NCBI GenBank assembly: GCA_041669745.1
Contig: JBAYAO010000002.1
Span: 1 to 38,576 of the forward strand
Source of the DNA: JBAZDV01 sp041669745
Lineage (GTDB): Archaea; Thermoplasmatota; Thermoplasmata; Methanomassiliicoccales; Methanomethylophilaceae
Length of the DNA: 38,576 nucleotides
Reading direction: 5' to 3'
Shown piece by piece: positions 24,230 through 32,084 of the stretch (the first letter of the stretch is position 1; the number at the start of each line of letters is the position of its first letter). Under the pieces are notes generated by a model that saw nothing but the letters and a program-made list of their open reading frames with translations, made no database searches and was not told where the DNA came from. The translations under genes and the position numbers were made by a program.

Positions 24230-25762
24230 TCACCCCAACATGTTCCCAGGGCATAAGATGTCATCGGGATCGAAATATCTTTTCAGGGCCCTCATCTCCT
24301 CCAGATCTTTCTCGTTGTACATCATTCTGAGATACTGTTTTTTGATCTTGCCGATACCGTGTTCGGCGGACGGCGAACCACCGAGTTCCACAGCTTTAAC
24401 GGCAAACGTGATGCCGATACTTTTTGCTTTTTCAAAATCATCCATGTTTTTCAGAATGATCTCGACATGAGGATGATCGTTGCCCATATGTCCGAATATC
24501 ACATATTCGAGACCGTTCTTCTTCAACTCTTGGCTATAGTAATCCATCATCTCCTTGGATCTGTTCTCGGGAACCGACATGTCCGTTCCGTACTTGTGTA
24601 TGTCCGGCATGTCGTTCTTCAACGATGCCACATAGGCAAATATCGCTTGTGGTACCGCATGTCTGAATCTGAACATTCTATCTCTGTCTCTTTTACTGGA
24701 GCTGCACCAGCTTTTCTTCGCAGATCCGTCATATTTTTCTGCGATATGGATCACAGCATCGTAGGCGTCTTTCAAAACATCGCTGTCCGCAAGGTCAAAG
24801 AAAACCGCAGAGCCCGCATCTTCCGGGGGAGAGAGCATGGAAGGGTCCTCAGAGAAGCAGTCCCTTATGAGTTGGATTGAGTTGCAATCAAAATATTCAA
24901 GGAATTCGGGGGATATCTCTTCTCGATGTCTGATTTCGGAGATGAATCGTAAGGCAGAGTCATCGTCGGGGAAGAACATGATATTAGATACCAAAGGGTG
25001 CCATTCGGTCACTCTGACATCGATGGAAGAGAATATGCCGAGTAATCCCTCGCTTCCGATGAACAGATCGATCAGGTCCATATTGTCTTTCGAGAACAGT
25101 CCTGTGGAGTTCTTCACCGATGTATTGTAGTTATAGGATGGAACGTCAAACTCAAGGTGTATGCCGTTTATGACTACATCGAAATGCCTTCCGTTGGCAT
25201 AGTATTTTCCACGTGGGATCTCGATCGCGGTCCCGTCGTGAAGGATGATCTCAAGTCCACGGATCCAGTTGCGCGTAGGTCCATATTTCAATGTTCTGGG
25301 CCCGGATGCATTAGTTGCGGTATTACCTCCCAGGGAACTTTCCGTCTCGGTCGGATCCACAGGATAGAAATATTTTTTCGGGTCGTTTTTGAATTTTTTC
25401 AGGGCACCTTCAGTGATATCTGTGAGTCCATTGATATGTTTGGACAGCAACATCTCGCTGAGTTGTCTCACTGTAACGCATGGTTCGACGCGAACAAAGT
25501 AGCCGTCGTCGTATCCTATGCCGATGATATGGTTCATCCTTTCAAGGGAAAGGATCTTTCCACCAGCGGGGACCGCACCGCCGCAAACACCGGTACGCAT
25601 GGCACTGATGGTAAGATGGGAGTTTTCAGAGTCGGTGGATCTCACGATCTCGCGGATCTCTTGTTTGTTTTTCGGAAAATAAATCTCTTCGGCGGTACCC
25701 CTCATCTTCGATTCGTCAATGAGATAATTCGAGTCGGGACGGATGGGGAGTGGCTGTATCAT
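24230..25762 (-). CDS. FAD-linked 2-hydroxyacid dehydrogenase (GlcD/LDH type)
   Basis: 510 residues. The N-terminal PCMH-type FAD domain (about 25-245) has PVDPTETESSLGGNTATNASG-like FAD contacts around residue 135-155. The C-terminal cap domain ends in SPSAEHGIGKIKKQ and FDPDDILCPGNML, as in GlcD and D-lactate dehydrogenases. It oxidises a 2-hydroxy acid such as lactate or glycolate and passes electrons to FAD. The order dehydrogenase-etfB-etfA recalls the Acetobacterium LctBCD complex, which couples lactate oxidation to NAD+ reduction with reduced ferredoxin. No GlpC-type Fe-S domain is fused. ATG overlaps the upstream stop (ATGA). The substrate is not determined. Confidence 0.9.
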   Translation of the reverse strand: MIQPLPIRPDSNYLIDESKMRGTAEEIYFPKNKQEIREIVRSTDSENSHLTISAMRTGVCGGAVPAGGKILSLERMNHIIGIGYDDGYFVRVEPCVTVRQLSEMLLSKHINGLTDITEGALKKFKNDPKKYFYPVDPTETESSLGGNTATNASGPRTLKYGPTRNWIRGLEIILHDGTAIEIPRGKYYANGRHFDVVINGIHLEFDVPSYNYNTSVKNSTGLFSKDNMDLIDLFIGSEGLLGIFSSIDVRVTEWHPLVSNIMFFPDDDSALRFISEIRHREEISPEFLEYFDCNSIQLIRDCFSEDPSMLSPPEDAGSAVFFDLADSDVLKDAYDAVIHIAEKYDGSAKKSWCSSSKRDRDRMFRFRHAVPQAIFAYVASLKNDMPDIHKYGTDMSVPENRSKEMMDYYSQELKKNGLEYVIFGHMGNDHPHVEIILKNMDDFEKAKSIGITFAVKAVELGGSPSAEHGIGKIKKQYLRMMYNEKDLEEMRALKRYFDPDDILCPGNMLG

Positions 25763-26709
25763 ACTTCATCCCATATCCTGGGCAGCATGGCTGCAATTAC
25801 GGATTGTTCTGTAAGTTCCTTCCGGTCGAGAAGTCCTTTGCTAAGCACACCGATGGCTCCTTCGGATCTGCCTCTGTAATCATTCGTGTATATCTCACCC
25901 ATTGCTTTTCCGACTGTACGACCTTCACGTATAAGCTTCGCCACTCTGTCGGGATATCTGAATCCTGGACCCATACCTACCGTCATCTTACCTTCCCTGT
26001 CCATGATGACGCAGTGCTGTATATCGTAAAGGCCATCATACATCTCGAAGACGCCCGCTTCTATCCCGACAGAGAGATCATGATTTCCCAATGCGGATCT
26101 GGCCCTGTTTTTAGCACCATTTACAGTCTCTTCTTCAAAAGGTTGTTCTGGCACATTACTTTTTACATTTACAGCGGTGATCCTGGCATCTCCGTAGATG
26201 CGTTCCATAACGGACCTCACTGCCTCGATTTTAACTGGATTCATGGAACCTACTGCTATGTCGATTATATCGGAATTACCCTTTCTGCCGTATCTCCCGG
26301 AGAGTATATCCGAAGAGCAGATCGAAGTGTTTTTGTCATTCTTCATCATCGGTACTACGGAGAGTTCTAAAGGCCTCATTCCATTTCCGATCCTGTACTC
26401 ATTTACCCTCTTTCCATTCTCAAAGGTATCCTCGGAGACCACGAGGGTGTCGATCGGAGCCATTATTTCTTTCGGACCGTAGATGTCATCTATCTGGAAG
26501 ATCTTCCATTTTCCGTTTTTTTTCGAAAGATATTCCTCTAAAACCTTTTTTCTGATATAGAAGGGATTCAGAAGATTCCTATTTTCACCGGCCATAAGAT
26601 CAGAAGTTATGCCTATGTAAACATCATCCGATATGGAAAACGCTCTGTCTATGAGCGTCTTGTGACCGTCATGCAGAACGTTAAATGTACCGGCGACTGC
26701 TGCTTTCAT
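25759..26709 (-). CDS. Fusion: archaeal pantetheine-phosphate adenylyltransferase + XTPase/ITPase (DUF84/YjjX-like)
   Basis: 316 residues with two domains. Residues 1 to about 145 are the archaeal CoaD nucleotidyltransferase (GTFNVLHDGHKTLIDRAF with HxGH at 13-16; ICSSDIL near 130-136), which makes dephospho-CoA. Residues about 148-316 resemble the inosine/xanthosine triphosphatase family (IAVGSMNPVKIEAV; SVGIEAGVF; GRSEGAIGVLSKGLLDR), which removes deaminated NTPs. No frameshift separates them, and the linker is short. The true start is ATG 26709, which overlaps the DUF2116 stop (ATGA); an upstream in-frame extension runs through that gene and is not real. It starts the CoaD-LDH-Etf part of the operon. 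Confidence 0.88.
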   Translation of the reverse strand: MKAAVAGTFNVLHDGHKTLIDRAFSISDDVYIGITSDLMAGENRNLLNPFYIRKKVLEEYLSKKNGKWKIFQIDDIYGPKEIMAPIDTLVVSEDTFENGKRVNEYRIGNGMRPLELSVVPMMKNDKNTSICSSDILSGRYGRKGNSDIIDIAVGSMNPVKIEAVRSVMERIYGDARITAVNVKSNVPEQPFEEETVNGAKNRARSALGNHDLSVGIEAGVFEMYDGLYDIQHCVIMDREGKMTVGMGPGFRYPDRVAKLIREGRTVGKAMGEIYTNDYRGRSEGAIGVLSKGLLDRKELTEQSVIAAMLPRIWDEV

Positions 26710-26912
26710 AGATAACCATAGGCTGCTATTCCGATGATCATGAGTGCCACAGCCGCAGCCCATATTATCAGAAGCTTACGTTTACTGGATTTCAGTTCGG
26801 CGGTCTTCTTAGTCTTACAGGCATCGCTGCAATACCTGCCTTCGCCGACGAACGCTCTTCCACAGACATAGCAATGCCTGTGTTGCGGAATCCTCTCGAT
26901 TGCCTCAGCCAT
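26706..26912 (-). CDS. DUF2116-family Zn-ribbon membrane protein
   Basis: 68 residues. The N-terminal half has a zinc ribbon (RHCYVCGRAFVGEGRYCSDAC), as in DUF2116 proteins of archaea. It is followed by a basic stretch (KTKKTAELKSSKRK) and one C-terminal membrane helix (LLIIWAAAVALMIIGIAAY), so the ribbon should face the cytoplasm. The function is unknown. It is the first gene of the operon down to etfA, joined by an ATGA overlap. TTTTAATC at 26938-26945 is a possible TATA box about 29 nt upstream. Confidence 0.8.
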   Translation of the reverse strand: MAEAIERIPQHRHCYVCGRAFVGEGRYCSDACKTKKTAELKSSKRKLLIIWAAAVALMIIGIAAYGYL

Positions 26913-26937
26913 GTTGTCTACGACTATAATTATCGAG

Positions 26938-26945
26938 GATTAAAA
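26938..26945 (-). promoter_or_regulatory. TATA-like element for the DUF2116-CoaD-LDH-Etf operon
   Basis: The minus strand reads TTTTAATC, centred about 29 nt before ATG 26912, in the 44-nt gap after trmY. Inferred. Confidence 0.4.
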
Positions 26946-26956
26946 CACTTCGGTCG

Positions 26957-27553
26957 TCAAACGGGATTCTTCTGGCGGTCGATCTCGTTGAGGACGACGA
27001 TCATGCAATGATCTGCATGAAGACTCAGTGGGCCAAGGCAGATTTTGTCGTAACTGAATGCGGACATTGTCTCCTCCTCCTCATCTGTTGGATCTCTGTC
27101 ATCGCCCAGGATGAAACAGGGATTGTCTGGGAATCGATATTCACGTGCATCAGTGCCGTTCTCTCTCAGGTATATGAATCTGCATTTGTCCGAGAGTTCA
27201 GACATTACATCGGAGAATGTTTTTCTTGACACGTATATTCCAGGGGATGATGGGACCTCTTCGTTTTCTATCTTTTTCAAAAGTGCATTTCTTATGAGTG
27301 ATGCGGTGCTTCTTTCATCGGGATTCAGATATCTCAGTTCCTCCCCTAGCAATCTGATCGTCTTGGGTGCGTCGTTTCCTCCTTCGAGGATGAGGAACAA
27401 TTCGACATCCTTTCTGAGGTCATGACTGAGGAAGAATGCAGAATTTATGCATCTTACGAGTATGTCCATCCGTCCGGCGCCACCTGCGATATCATCCAGT
27501 CTGAAATCTCCCGTCGTATATGCACGGTGTCCGAGTACTATAAATCGGATCAA
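26957..27553 (-). CDS. trmY: tRNA (pseudouridine(54)-N1)-methyltransferase TrmY
   Basis: 198 residues, full length. It is a SPOUT methyltransferase that converts pseudouridine-54 in the tRNA T-loop to N1-methylpseudouridine, an archaeal feature. Family blocks are FIVLGHRAYTTGDFRLDD, the LNPDERSTASLIRNAL segment, FILGDDRDPTDEEE, and the knot region KICLGPLSLHADHCMIVVLNE. The start is a TTG at 27553: GAGTGATC stands 2 nt upstream, the same geometry as the GTG start of etfB, and the protein N-terminus fits the family exactly. It lies 4 nt after the SRP54 stop and is probably cotranscribed with it. Confidence 0.92.
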   Translation of the reverse strand: MIRFIVLGHRAYTTGDFRLDDIAGGAGRMDILVRCINSAFFLSHDLRKDVELFLILEGGNDAPKTIRLLGEELRYLNPDERSTASLIRNALLKKIENEEVPSSPGIYVSRKTFSDVMSELSDKCRFIYLRENGTDAREYRFPDNPCFILGDDRDPTDEEEETMSAFSYDKICLGPLSLHADHCMIVVLNEIDRQKNPV

Positions 27554-27557
27554 GTGA

Positions 27558-28898
27558 TCACTCTGAATCGAGATCGGACATTCCCATCTGTTTCATCATC
27601 TGCTTGCGCATCTTGCGATTGCCCATGACGCCTTTGATGGTCTTCTTACTCTGGTTATATTGTTTCAGTAGTTCTCTGACGGCATGGACTGACGTTCCTG
27701 AACCTGATGCGATTCTCTGTACGCGTGAAGCTTTTATCAGAGATGGGTCGTCTTTTTCCTCGTCAGTCATGGAGTCCATGATACAACGGAATTTTTGAAG
27801 TTTCCTTTGTGATTCCTCATAGTCTATCTTATCCTCCATTCTGCTCATCCCCGGGATCATTGACATCACCTTTTGCAACGGCCCCATCTTATTGATAGCA
27901 GCCATCTGCTGGTACATGTCCTTCAGTGTGAACTTGCCTGACATGACATTCCTGCTGGCCGTTTCGATTTCCTCATTGCCCTCCAACTCTTCTTTCGCAA
28001 TGTCCATCAGAGAGGATAGATCGCCCATCCCCAGCAATCTGGATATGAATTTGTTGGCATCGAATGGTTCCAGGTCTCGTATATGCTCCCCGGTACCTAT
28101 GCAAACGATCCTGGCTTTTGTTTTGGTGACGGCACTTATTGCTCCACCGCCTTTCGCGGTTCCGTCCATCTTGGTGAGTATGACACCTGTCACACCCACC
28201 GCATTATGGAAGGCCTCTGCCTGAGGTCCGGCCTGTTGGCCGACCTGCGAATCGAGAACAAGGAATCTTTCGTCGGGCTTTGTGATATCGGCAATATCCT
28301 TTATCTCCTGGATGAGCTCATCCTCAAGTGCATGACGTCCAGAGGTATCTATGATTATGATCTTCTTGTCCTTGAAGTGGGCCATGCCTCTCTTTGCAAT
28401 TTCTGCGGCATTTTTCTCGCCTGGTTCGCCGTATACATCAGCACCTACCTTCTCACCAAGTTGACACAGTTGATCGTATGCAGCAGGTCTGTATACGTCG
28501 CACGCTACCAGTCCGACTCTGAACCCTTTTTTTGTGAAAAGCTGAGCCAATTTACCAGTGGTCGTTGTTTTACCCTGACCATAGAGACCCACCATCATTA
28601 TGGTCTGCGGACCGATCTTCAGGCCCTCTCCGTTGTCGAGAAGTTCTACCAGTTCATGGTAGATAATCTCAACGACATATTCTTTAGGACTCTTTCCTGC
28701 AGGTGGTTTCTCGTTGAGCGCTCTCTCCTGTATCTTCTTCGTTAGATCGAGTACCAGCTGAACATTGACATCGGCCTGTAGCAGTGCACGCTGCAGGTCC
28801 TTGACTACATCCTTGATAAGCTGTTCATCCACGGATGTGGCACCTGTGATGCGGCCGATCGCATTTCTCAGAGATTTTCCCAATCCTTCCAGAACCAT
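27558..28898 (-). CDS. srp54: Signal recognition particle subunit SRP54 (GTPase)
   Basis: 446 residues. It binds signal sequences and 7S RNA and targets ribosomes to the membrane. N domain 1-88; G domain with P-loop GLYGQGKTTTTGK (104-116), DTSGRH (184-189) and TKMDGTAKGGG (242-252); Met-rich M domain from about 320, ending in MRKQMMKQMGMSDLDSE. The reading frame is open upstream to 28988, but the archaeal family starts at MVLEGLGKSLRN, so ATG 28898 is used. TTTATTAC at 28928-28935 may be its own TATA box. A second promoter-like element and a structured segment lie further upstream. Confidence 0.96.
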   Translation of the reverse strand: MVLEGLGKSLRNAIGRITGATSVDEQLIKDVVKDLQRALLQADVNVQLVLDLTKKIQERALNEKPPAGKSPKEYVVEIIYHELVELLDNGEGLKIGPQTIMMVGLYGQGKTTTTGKLAQLFTKKGFRVGLVACDVYRPAAYDQLCQLGEKVGADVYGEPGEKNAAEIAKRGMAHFKDKKIIIIDTSGRHALEDELIQEIKDIADITKPDERFLVLDSQVGQQAGPQAEAFHNAVGVTGVILTKMDGTAKGGGAISAVTKTKARIVCIGTGEHIRDLEPFDANKFISRLLGMGDLSSLMDIAKEELEGNEEIETASRNVMSGKFTLKDMYQQMAAINKMGPLQKVMSMIPGMSRMEDKIDYEESQRKLQKFRCIMDSMTDEEKDDPSLIKASRVQRIASGSGTSVHAVRELLKQYNQSKKTIKGVMGNRKMRKQMMKQMGMSDLDSE

Positions 28899-28950
28899 GT
28901 AGACCGAATTGTACAATGCGGATATCTGTAATAAAGATTTGTGAGAATTA

Positions 28951-29014
28951 CGGGAAGAGGCTAGCCAGTCAGAAGGGATGGGATGCACTCTACAGAACTA
29001 GCCTTTTTTTCCCG
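28951..29014 (-). ncRNA. Candidate structured small RNA or 5' leader element upstream of srp54
   Basis: On the minus strand the segment opens with CGGGAA and GGCTAG and closes with CTAGCC and TTCCCG (28951-28956 / 29009-29014 and 28959-28964 / 28998-29003). That makes a two-part 12-bp stem with a small asymmetric internal loop. A further short stem (AGAG/TTCT) is possible inside the loop. A TATA-like TTTAAATA (29036-29043, minus) is centred about 26 nt before 29013, so a transcript would start at the foot of the stem. I recognise no known RNA family. It may be an independent RNA or the start of a 115-nt srp54 leader. Confidence 0.4.
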
Positions 29015-29035
29015 GTCCGTCCATTGATTAGTAGG

Positions 29036-29043
29036 TATTTAAA
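29036..29043 (-). promoter_or_regulatory. TATA-like element upstream of the srp54 hairpin
   Basis: TTTAAATA on the minus strand, with AAGG just upstream as a possible BRE. It predicts initiation near 29013. Confidence 0.45.
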
Positions 29044-29105
29044 CCTTGTCAATACCCTGATTTCAGTAGCGAAGTATAAAAGGACATACTATTAGTTAAG
29101 CCGTC

Positions 29106-29149
29106 AGCAAAAATATAAAAGGTGAAACATCCGCGATACATAACCGCGG
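29106..29149 (-). terminator. Hairpin plus T-rich tract after the coiled-coil gene
   Basis: Reading the minus strand, CCGCG (29149-29145) and CGCGG (29135-29131) form a 5-bp GC stem. A T-rich tract (CCTTTTATATTTTT, to 29106) follows. It starts 27 nt after the stop of the coiled-coil gene, so it is a likely terminator for that gene. The plus-strand reading of the T tract looks like a TATA box but has no gene to serve. Confidence 0.5.
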
Positions 29150-29176
29150 TGTAAAGGTGTTTGGAATGTCCGTATC

Positions 29177-30238
29177 TCAGAGATATCCGGACTTCTGGAG
29201 GGCCATGAGGTCTTCGGTGCTGAGTTTGTCTCCGCCTTTGAAACGGGCAAAGATGTCATCAGCGGCCTTCTTGGACTCTGCATCGGTCTTTCTTTTGCGG
29301 ACGACCCTCTGCTTGTTCCTGATGGCCATGACGTCCTTGTCGGTCTCGTGGTAGGATTTGATCTGCTCTATGTGCTTCTTATGTTCTTCATCGGCAGCTT
29401 TCTTGCATTCGATGAATTTTGCCTGAGCTTCATCAGCCTGTTTTCTGAGCGCATCAGCCTGTTCGTAGAAAGCGATCATCTGGTCGTGCTCGGCCTGCGC
29501 TTTCTCTGCAAATTCAGAAACGAGTTTGTGATACTTCTCAGCTTCAGCTTTGCTCTCTCTGAGCTCGGCAGATTTGATACGGATGTCATCGCCCTGCTCT
29601 TGCGACTTTTCAATATCCCTTATCTGAGTGTCTATCTCTTTCAGTCTCTTGATGAGCCCCTCTTCCTCTTTTTTCTTGAGGACCTGGGTCTGTTGTCTGT
29701 TTTCAAGATCGGAGAATTCCTTCTTCAGTTGCCTAATCGAGGGCTGGCTTCTGTCTGGTGCAGGTTGATCCTTTTTCAATGCATGGTATTCCTCGGTGAG
29801 AACAGTGACCTTCTGGTTACACTCGTCCCTGAGAACCTTCGACTCCCTGACCTTCTGGTTAAGGGCATCGCGCTCCTCTCTGTGTTTACCTGCCTCCTCG
29901 ACAAGTTCGCGTACCTGTGCATTCAATGCGTCTCTCTTGGAGACCCACTCTTTCGTCTGCTTGTTCAGGTCGTCCCTAAGACGCCTGTGTTTGTCAGCAT
30001 CGCTGTTCAGAGCGTTGCGCTTCTGTTCCAGTTCTTCCAGGTTCTCAGGAGTTACCACCGGTGTGACCTCTTCGTCGGCGACGGGTTCTTCGGCAGTTTC
30101 TTCGTCTGCTTCGGATGTCTCCTCTGTGACTTCTTCGACTTTCGTCTCTTCAGTCTCTACGGTCTCGATGGGAACCTCTGTTGTATTTTCCTCGGACGAC
30201 TCCAACTGTTGAATTTCTTCCTCCGCAAATTCTACCAT
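29177..30238 (-). CDS. Archaeal coiled-coil protein (COG1340-like)
   Basis: 353 residues. Residues 1 to about 68 are strongly acidic and low-complexity (Glu/Thr/Val rich, no Lys until K33). Residues about 68-325 are continuous heptad-rich coiled coil dominated by Lys, Glu, Gln, Asp and Arg. A conserved short C-terminus (FARFKGGDKLSTEDLMALQKSGYL) is typical of these archaeal coiled-coil proteins. No nucleotide-binding motif is seen, so it is not an SMC ATPase. The role is unknown; structural or chromosome/cytoskeleton-associated functions are possible. A TATA-like CTATAACT at 30272-30279 precedes it. It is divergent from purB across a 288-nt spacer. Confidence 0.8.
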   Translation of the reverse strand: MVEFAEEEIQQLESSEENTTEVPIETVETEETKVEEVTEETSEADEETAEEPVADEEVTPVVTPENLEELEQKRNALNSDADKHRRLRDDLNKQTKEWVSKRDALNAQVRELVEEAGKHREERDALNQKVRESKVLRDECNQKVTVLTEEYHALKKDQPAPDRSQPSIRQLKKEFSDLENRQQTQVLKKKEEEGLIKRLKEIDTQIRDIEKSQEQGDDIRIKSAELRESKAEAEKYHKLVSEFAEKAQAEHDQMIAFYEQADALRKQADEAQAKFIECKKAADEEHKKHIEQIKSYHETDKDVMAIRNKQRVVRKRKTDAESKKAADDIFARFKGGDKLSTEDLMALQKSGYL

Positions 30239-30526
30239 AATAATTCCACACTCGTTATTCGCACGCGCCGAAGTTATAGTCTCGGCATACTACATTCCGT
30301 GCATAACAGTTTCATTTATAAAGATTACGTCAGACACGGTTTGAATCGGGATGGTTAACCGTGTTATGTAATCTTCGTCTGGACATTCTTCTATCATGGT
30401 TGCTGTCGTATGTCGTCTGTCAATCGTTTTGTATGCAGATATGCGATACGGCGTTCATCGTAACATTCGACATTTCCCGTGAGAGATTGTTTTTATAATG
30501 AGAATCAATCACAACAGGTGATAAAG
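30239..30526. promoter_or_regulatory. Divergent spacer with promoters and an 8-bp inverted repeat
   Basis: This spacer between the coiled-coil gene and purB holds CTATAACT (30272-30279, minus), a palindromic TTTATAAA (about 30314-30321) with no matching start on the plus strand, and the purB box TTTTATAA (30491-30498). An exact 8-bp inverted repeat is also present: ACACGGTT 30334-30341 / AACCGTGT 30357-30364. An operator or a short transcript is possible. No ORF is credible here. Confidence 0.4.
30491..30498 (+). promoter_or_regulatory. TATA box for purB
   Basis: TTTTATAA is centred about 32 nt before ATG 30527 and predicts a leader of about 6 nt. AGGTGAT (30516-30522) also stands 4 nt before the ATG. 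Confidence 0.55.
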
Positions 30527-31891
30527 ATGAGTAACCTCTGCCCTTTGGATTACAGGTACGGACGCAAGGAGATGAAAGCCATCTTCTATGAGGAAAGCCG
30601 TCTTCAGTATCAGATGGATGTCGAAGCGGCGTTGGCCAGGGCACATGCCTCACTGGGCACGATCCCCTGGAATGATGCAAAGGAGATCTCACGCATAGCC
30701 AATCTTGACATCGTTAAGATGGAAAGGGTGAAGGAGATCGAGAATGATACCAGGCACGATCTCATGGCCATGGTAAGGGCGATGACAGAACAGTGCGGAG
30801 GAGATGCAGGGAAATACGTGCATTACGGTGCGACATCCAACGATATCGTGGACACGGCGTCTGCACTTCAGATCAAAGCTGCCCTGGAGCTGATACAAGA
30901 GGATGTGGATTCATTTCTATACACATTGGCGAAACTGGCCAAAACTGAGAGGAACACTTTGGAGATCGGAAGGACGCATGCGCAGTTCGCCATTCCAATA
31001 ACGTTCGGATTCAAGATCTCCGGTTATATCGCAGAGATGCTCAGACACAGGGAAAGATTGGAGCAGATCAAACCGAGGGCATGTGCTGGAAAGATGGCCG
31101 GAGCCGTCGGAACCGGAGCGGCACTCGGAGTTAAGTTCTTCAAAATCCAGGATGCGGTGATGAAGGATCTCGGACTAACTTATGAACCTGCAGCGACGCA
31201 GGTCGTTGGAAGGGACAGGTATACAGAACTGGTATGTCTGGTCGCGAACATAGCGACGTCTTTGGAGAGATACGGTACCGAGATCAGGAATCTTCAGAGA
31301 TCGGAGATAGCCGAGGTGGCCGAGCCGTTCGACGTGAAAAAGCAGGTGGGTAGTTCGACGATGGCACAAAAGAGAAATCCGATGATGTCGGAGAATGTCT
31401 GCGGGCTTGCTAGGATAGTGAGATCCATGGTCACGCCGACATTTGAGAGTCAGATCCTTTGGCACGAAAGGGATCTTTCTAATTCAAGTGCCGAGAGATT
31501 TGTGCTTCCGCATACGTTTGTACTTCTCGACGAGATGTTCTATAAGATGGAGCAGGTCTTCGGTGGTCTTACCGTGAACAGGGATAGGATGATAAAAAAC
31601 ATCGAATCTTCCAAAGGTCTGGTCATGGCCGAATCTCTGATGATGAGGATGACAGAGAAAGGCATCGGAAGACAGGATGCTCATGAGATGATCCGCGAAT
31701 CCTCGATGATCGCAGAGGACGAGGATCGGCAGTTGAGGGATGTCATCCTGGAGAGGTCCGACCTCAGGGACCTTATGACCGAAGAGGAGATCCGTGACGC
31801 TATGGACCCGGTTAACTATACCGGCAGTTCCAAGGAGATCGTCGACAATATGGTATCGGAGGTCGGAAGAGTCCTCGGGAGAAAGGTGTGA
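30527..31891 (+). CDS. purB: Adenylosuccinate lyase
   Basis: 454 residues. It cleaves SAICAR to AICAR and adenylosuccinate to AMP in purine synthesis. It is a fumarase/aspartase superfamily homotetramer. Seen are HYGATSNDIVDTA (first catalytic His region), GRTHAQFAIPITFG (second), and the signature loop GSSTMAQKRNP with the catalytic Ser. The ATG at 30527 follows AGGTGAT; the open frame upstream to 30479 contains the promoter and is not coding. A small membrane protein gene follows 2 nt after the stop. Confidence 0.95.
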   Translation: MSNLCPLDYRYGRKEMKAIFYEESRLQYQMDVEAALARAHASLGTIPWNDAKEISRIANLDIVKMERVKEIENDTRHDLMAMVRAMTEQCGGDAGKYVHYGATSNDIVDTASALQIKAALELIQEDVDSFLYTLAKLAKTERNTLEIGRTHAQFAIPITFGFKISGYIAEMLRHRERLEQIKPRACAGKMAGAVGTGAALGVKFFKIQDAVMKDLGLTYEPAATQVVGRDRYTELVCLVANIATSLERYGTEIRNLQRSEIAEVAEPFDVKKQVGSSTMAQKRNPMMSENVCGLARIVRSMVTPTFESQILWHERDLSNSSAERFVLPHTFVLLDEMFYKMEQVFGGLTVNRDRMIKNIESSKGLVMAESLMMRMTEKGIGRQDAHEMIRESSMIAEDEDRQLRDVILERSDLRDLMTEEEIRDAMDPVNYTGSSKEIVDNMVSEVGRVLGRKV

Positions 31892-31893
31892 TC

Positions 31894-32082
31894 ATGTTGT
31901 CCTGTTCGAAAAAGAGACAGATGAGGAACGCGTCGACCATAGGTCTCGCGATAGGGTTCTTCATGTTCATGCTGTTCTATTCGGTCACTGACAGTCTGGT
32001 GTCGCTCGCAATCATTCCGGTTACGGGCGCGATCGGTGCCGCCCAGGCATATCTTGCGCCTGATTATGACCAAAAAGAATAG
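31894..32082 (+). CDS. Small two-helix membrane protein
   Basis: 62 residues, not recognised. A basic N-terminus (MLSCSKKRQMRN) leads into two closely spaced hydrophobic segments (about residues 15-33 and 36-56). GGTGTGATC directly precedes the ATG, and the gene follows purB by 2 nt, so it is probably cotranslated. It ends in TAG, 2 nt before the end of the convergent PNPOx-like gene. Read-through of the amber would run antisense through that gene, so TAG is taken as a stop. Confidence 0.65.
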   Translation: MLSCSKKRQMRNASTIGLAIGFFMFMLFYSVTDSLVSLAIIPVTGAIGAAQAYLAPDYDQKE

Positions 32083-32084
32083 AT

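Noticed and set aside
28899..28988. N-terminal extension of SRP54 by 30 codons
   Set aside because: The archaeal family starts at the ATG at 28898; the extension runs through the inverted repeat and has no resemblance to SRP54.
29080..29125. Plus-strand TATA-like sequences (TATAAAAGG twice)
   Set aside because: No gene or RNA begins downstream on the plus strand. They are better explained as T-rich 3' sequence of the minus-strand coiled-coil gene.
28940..29180. SRP 7S RNA or RNase P RNA next to srp54
   Set aside because: The space is too short, and the conserved helix 8 / RNase P core sequences are not present.
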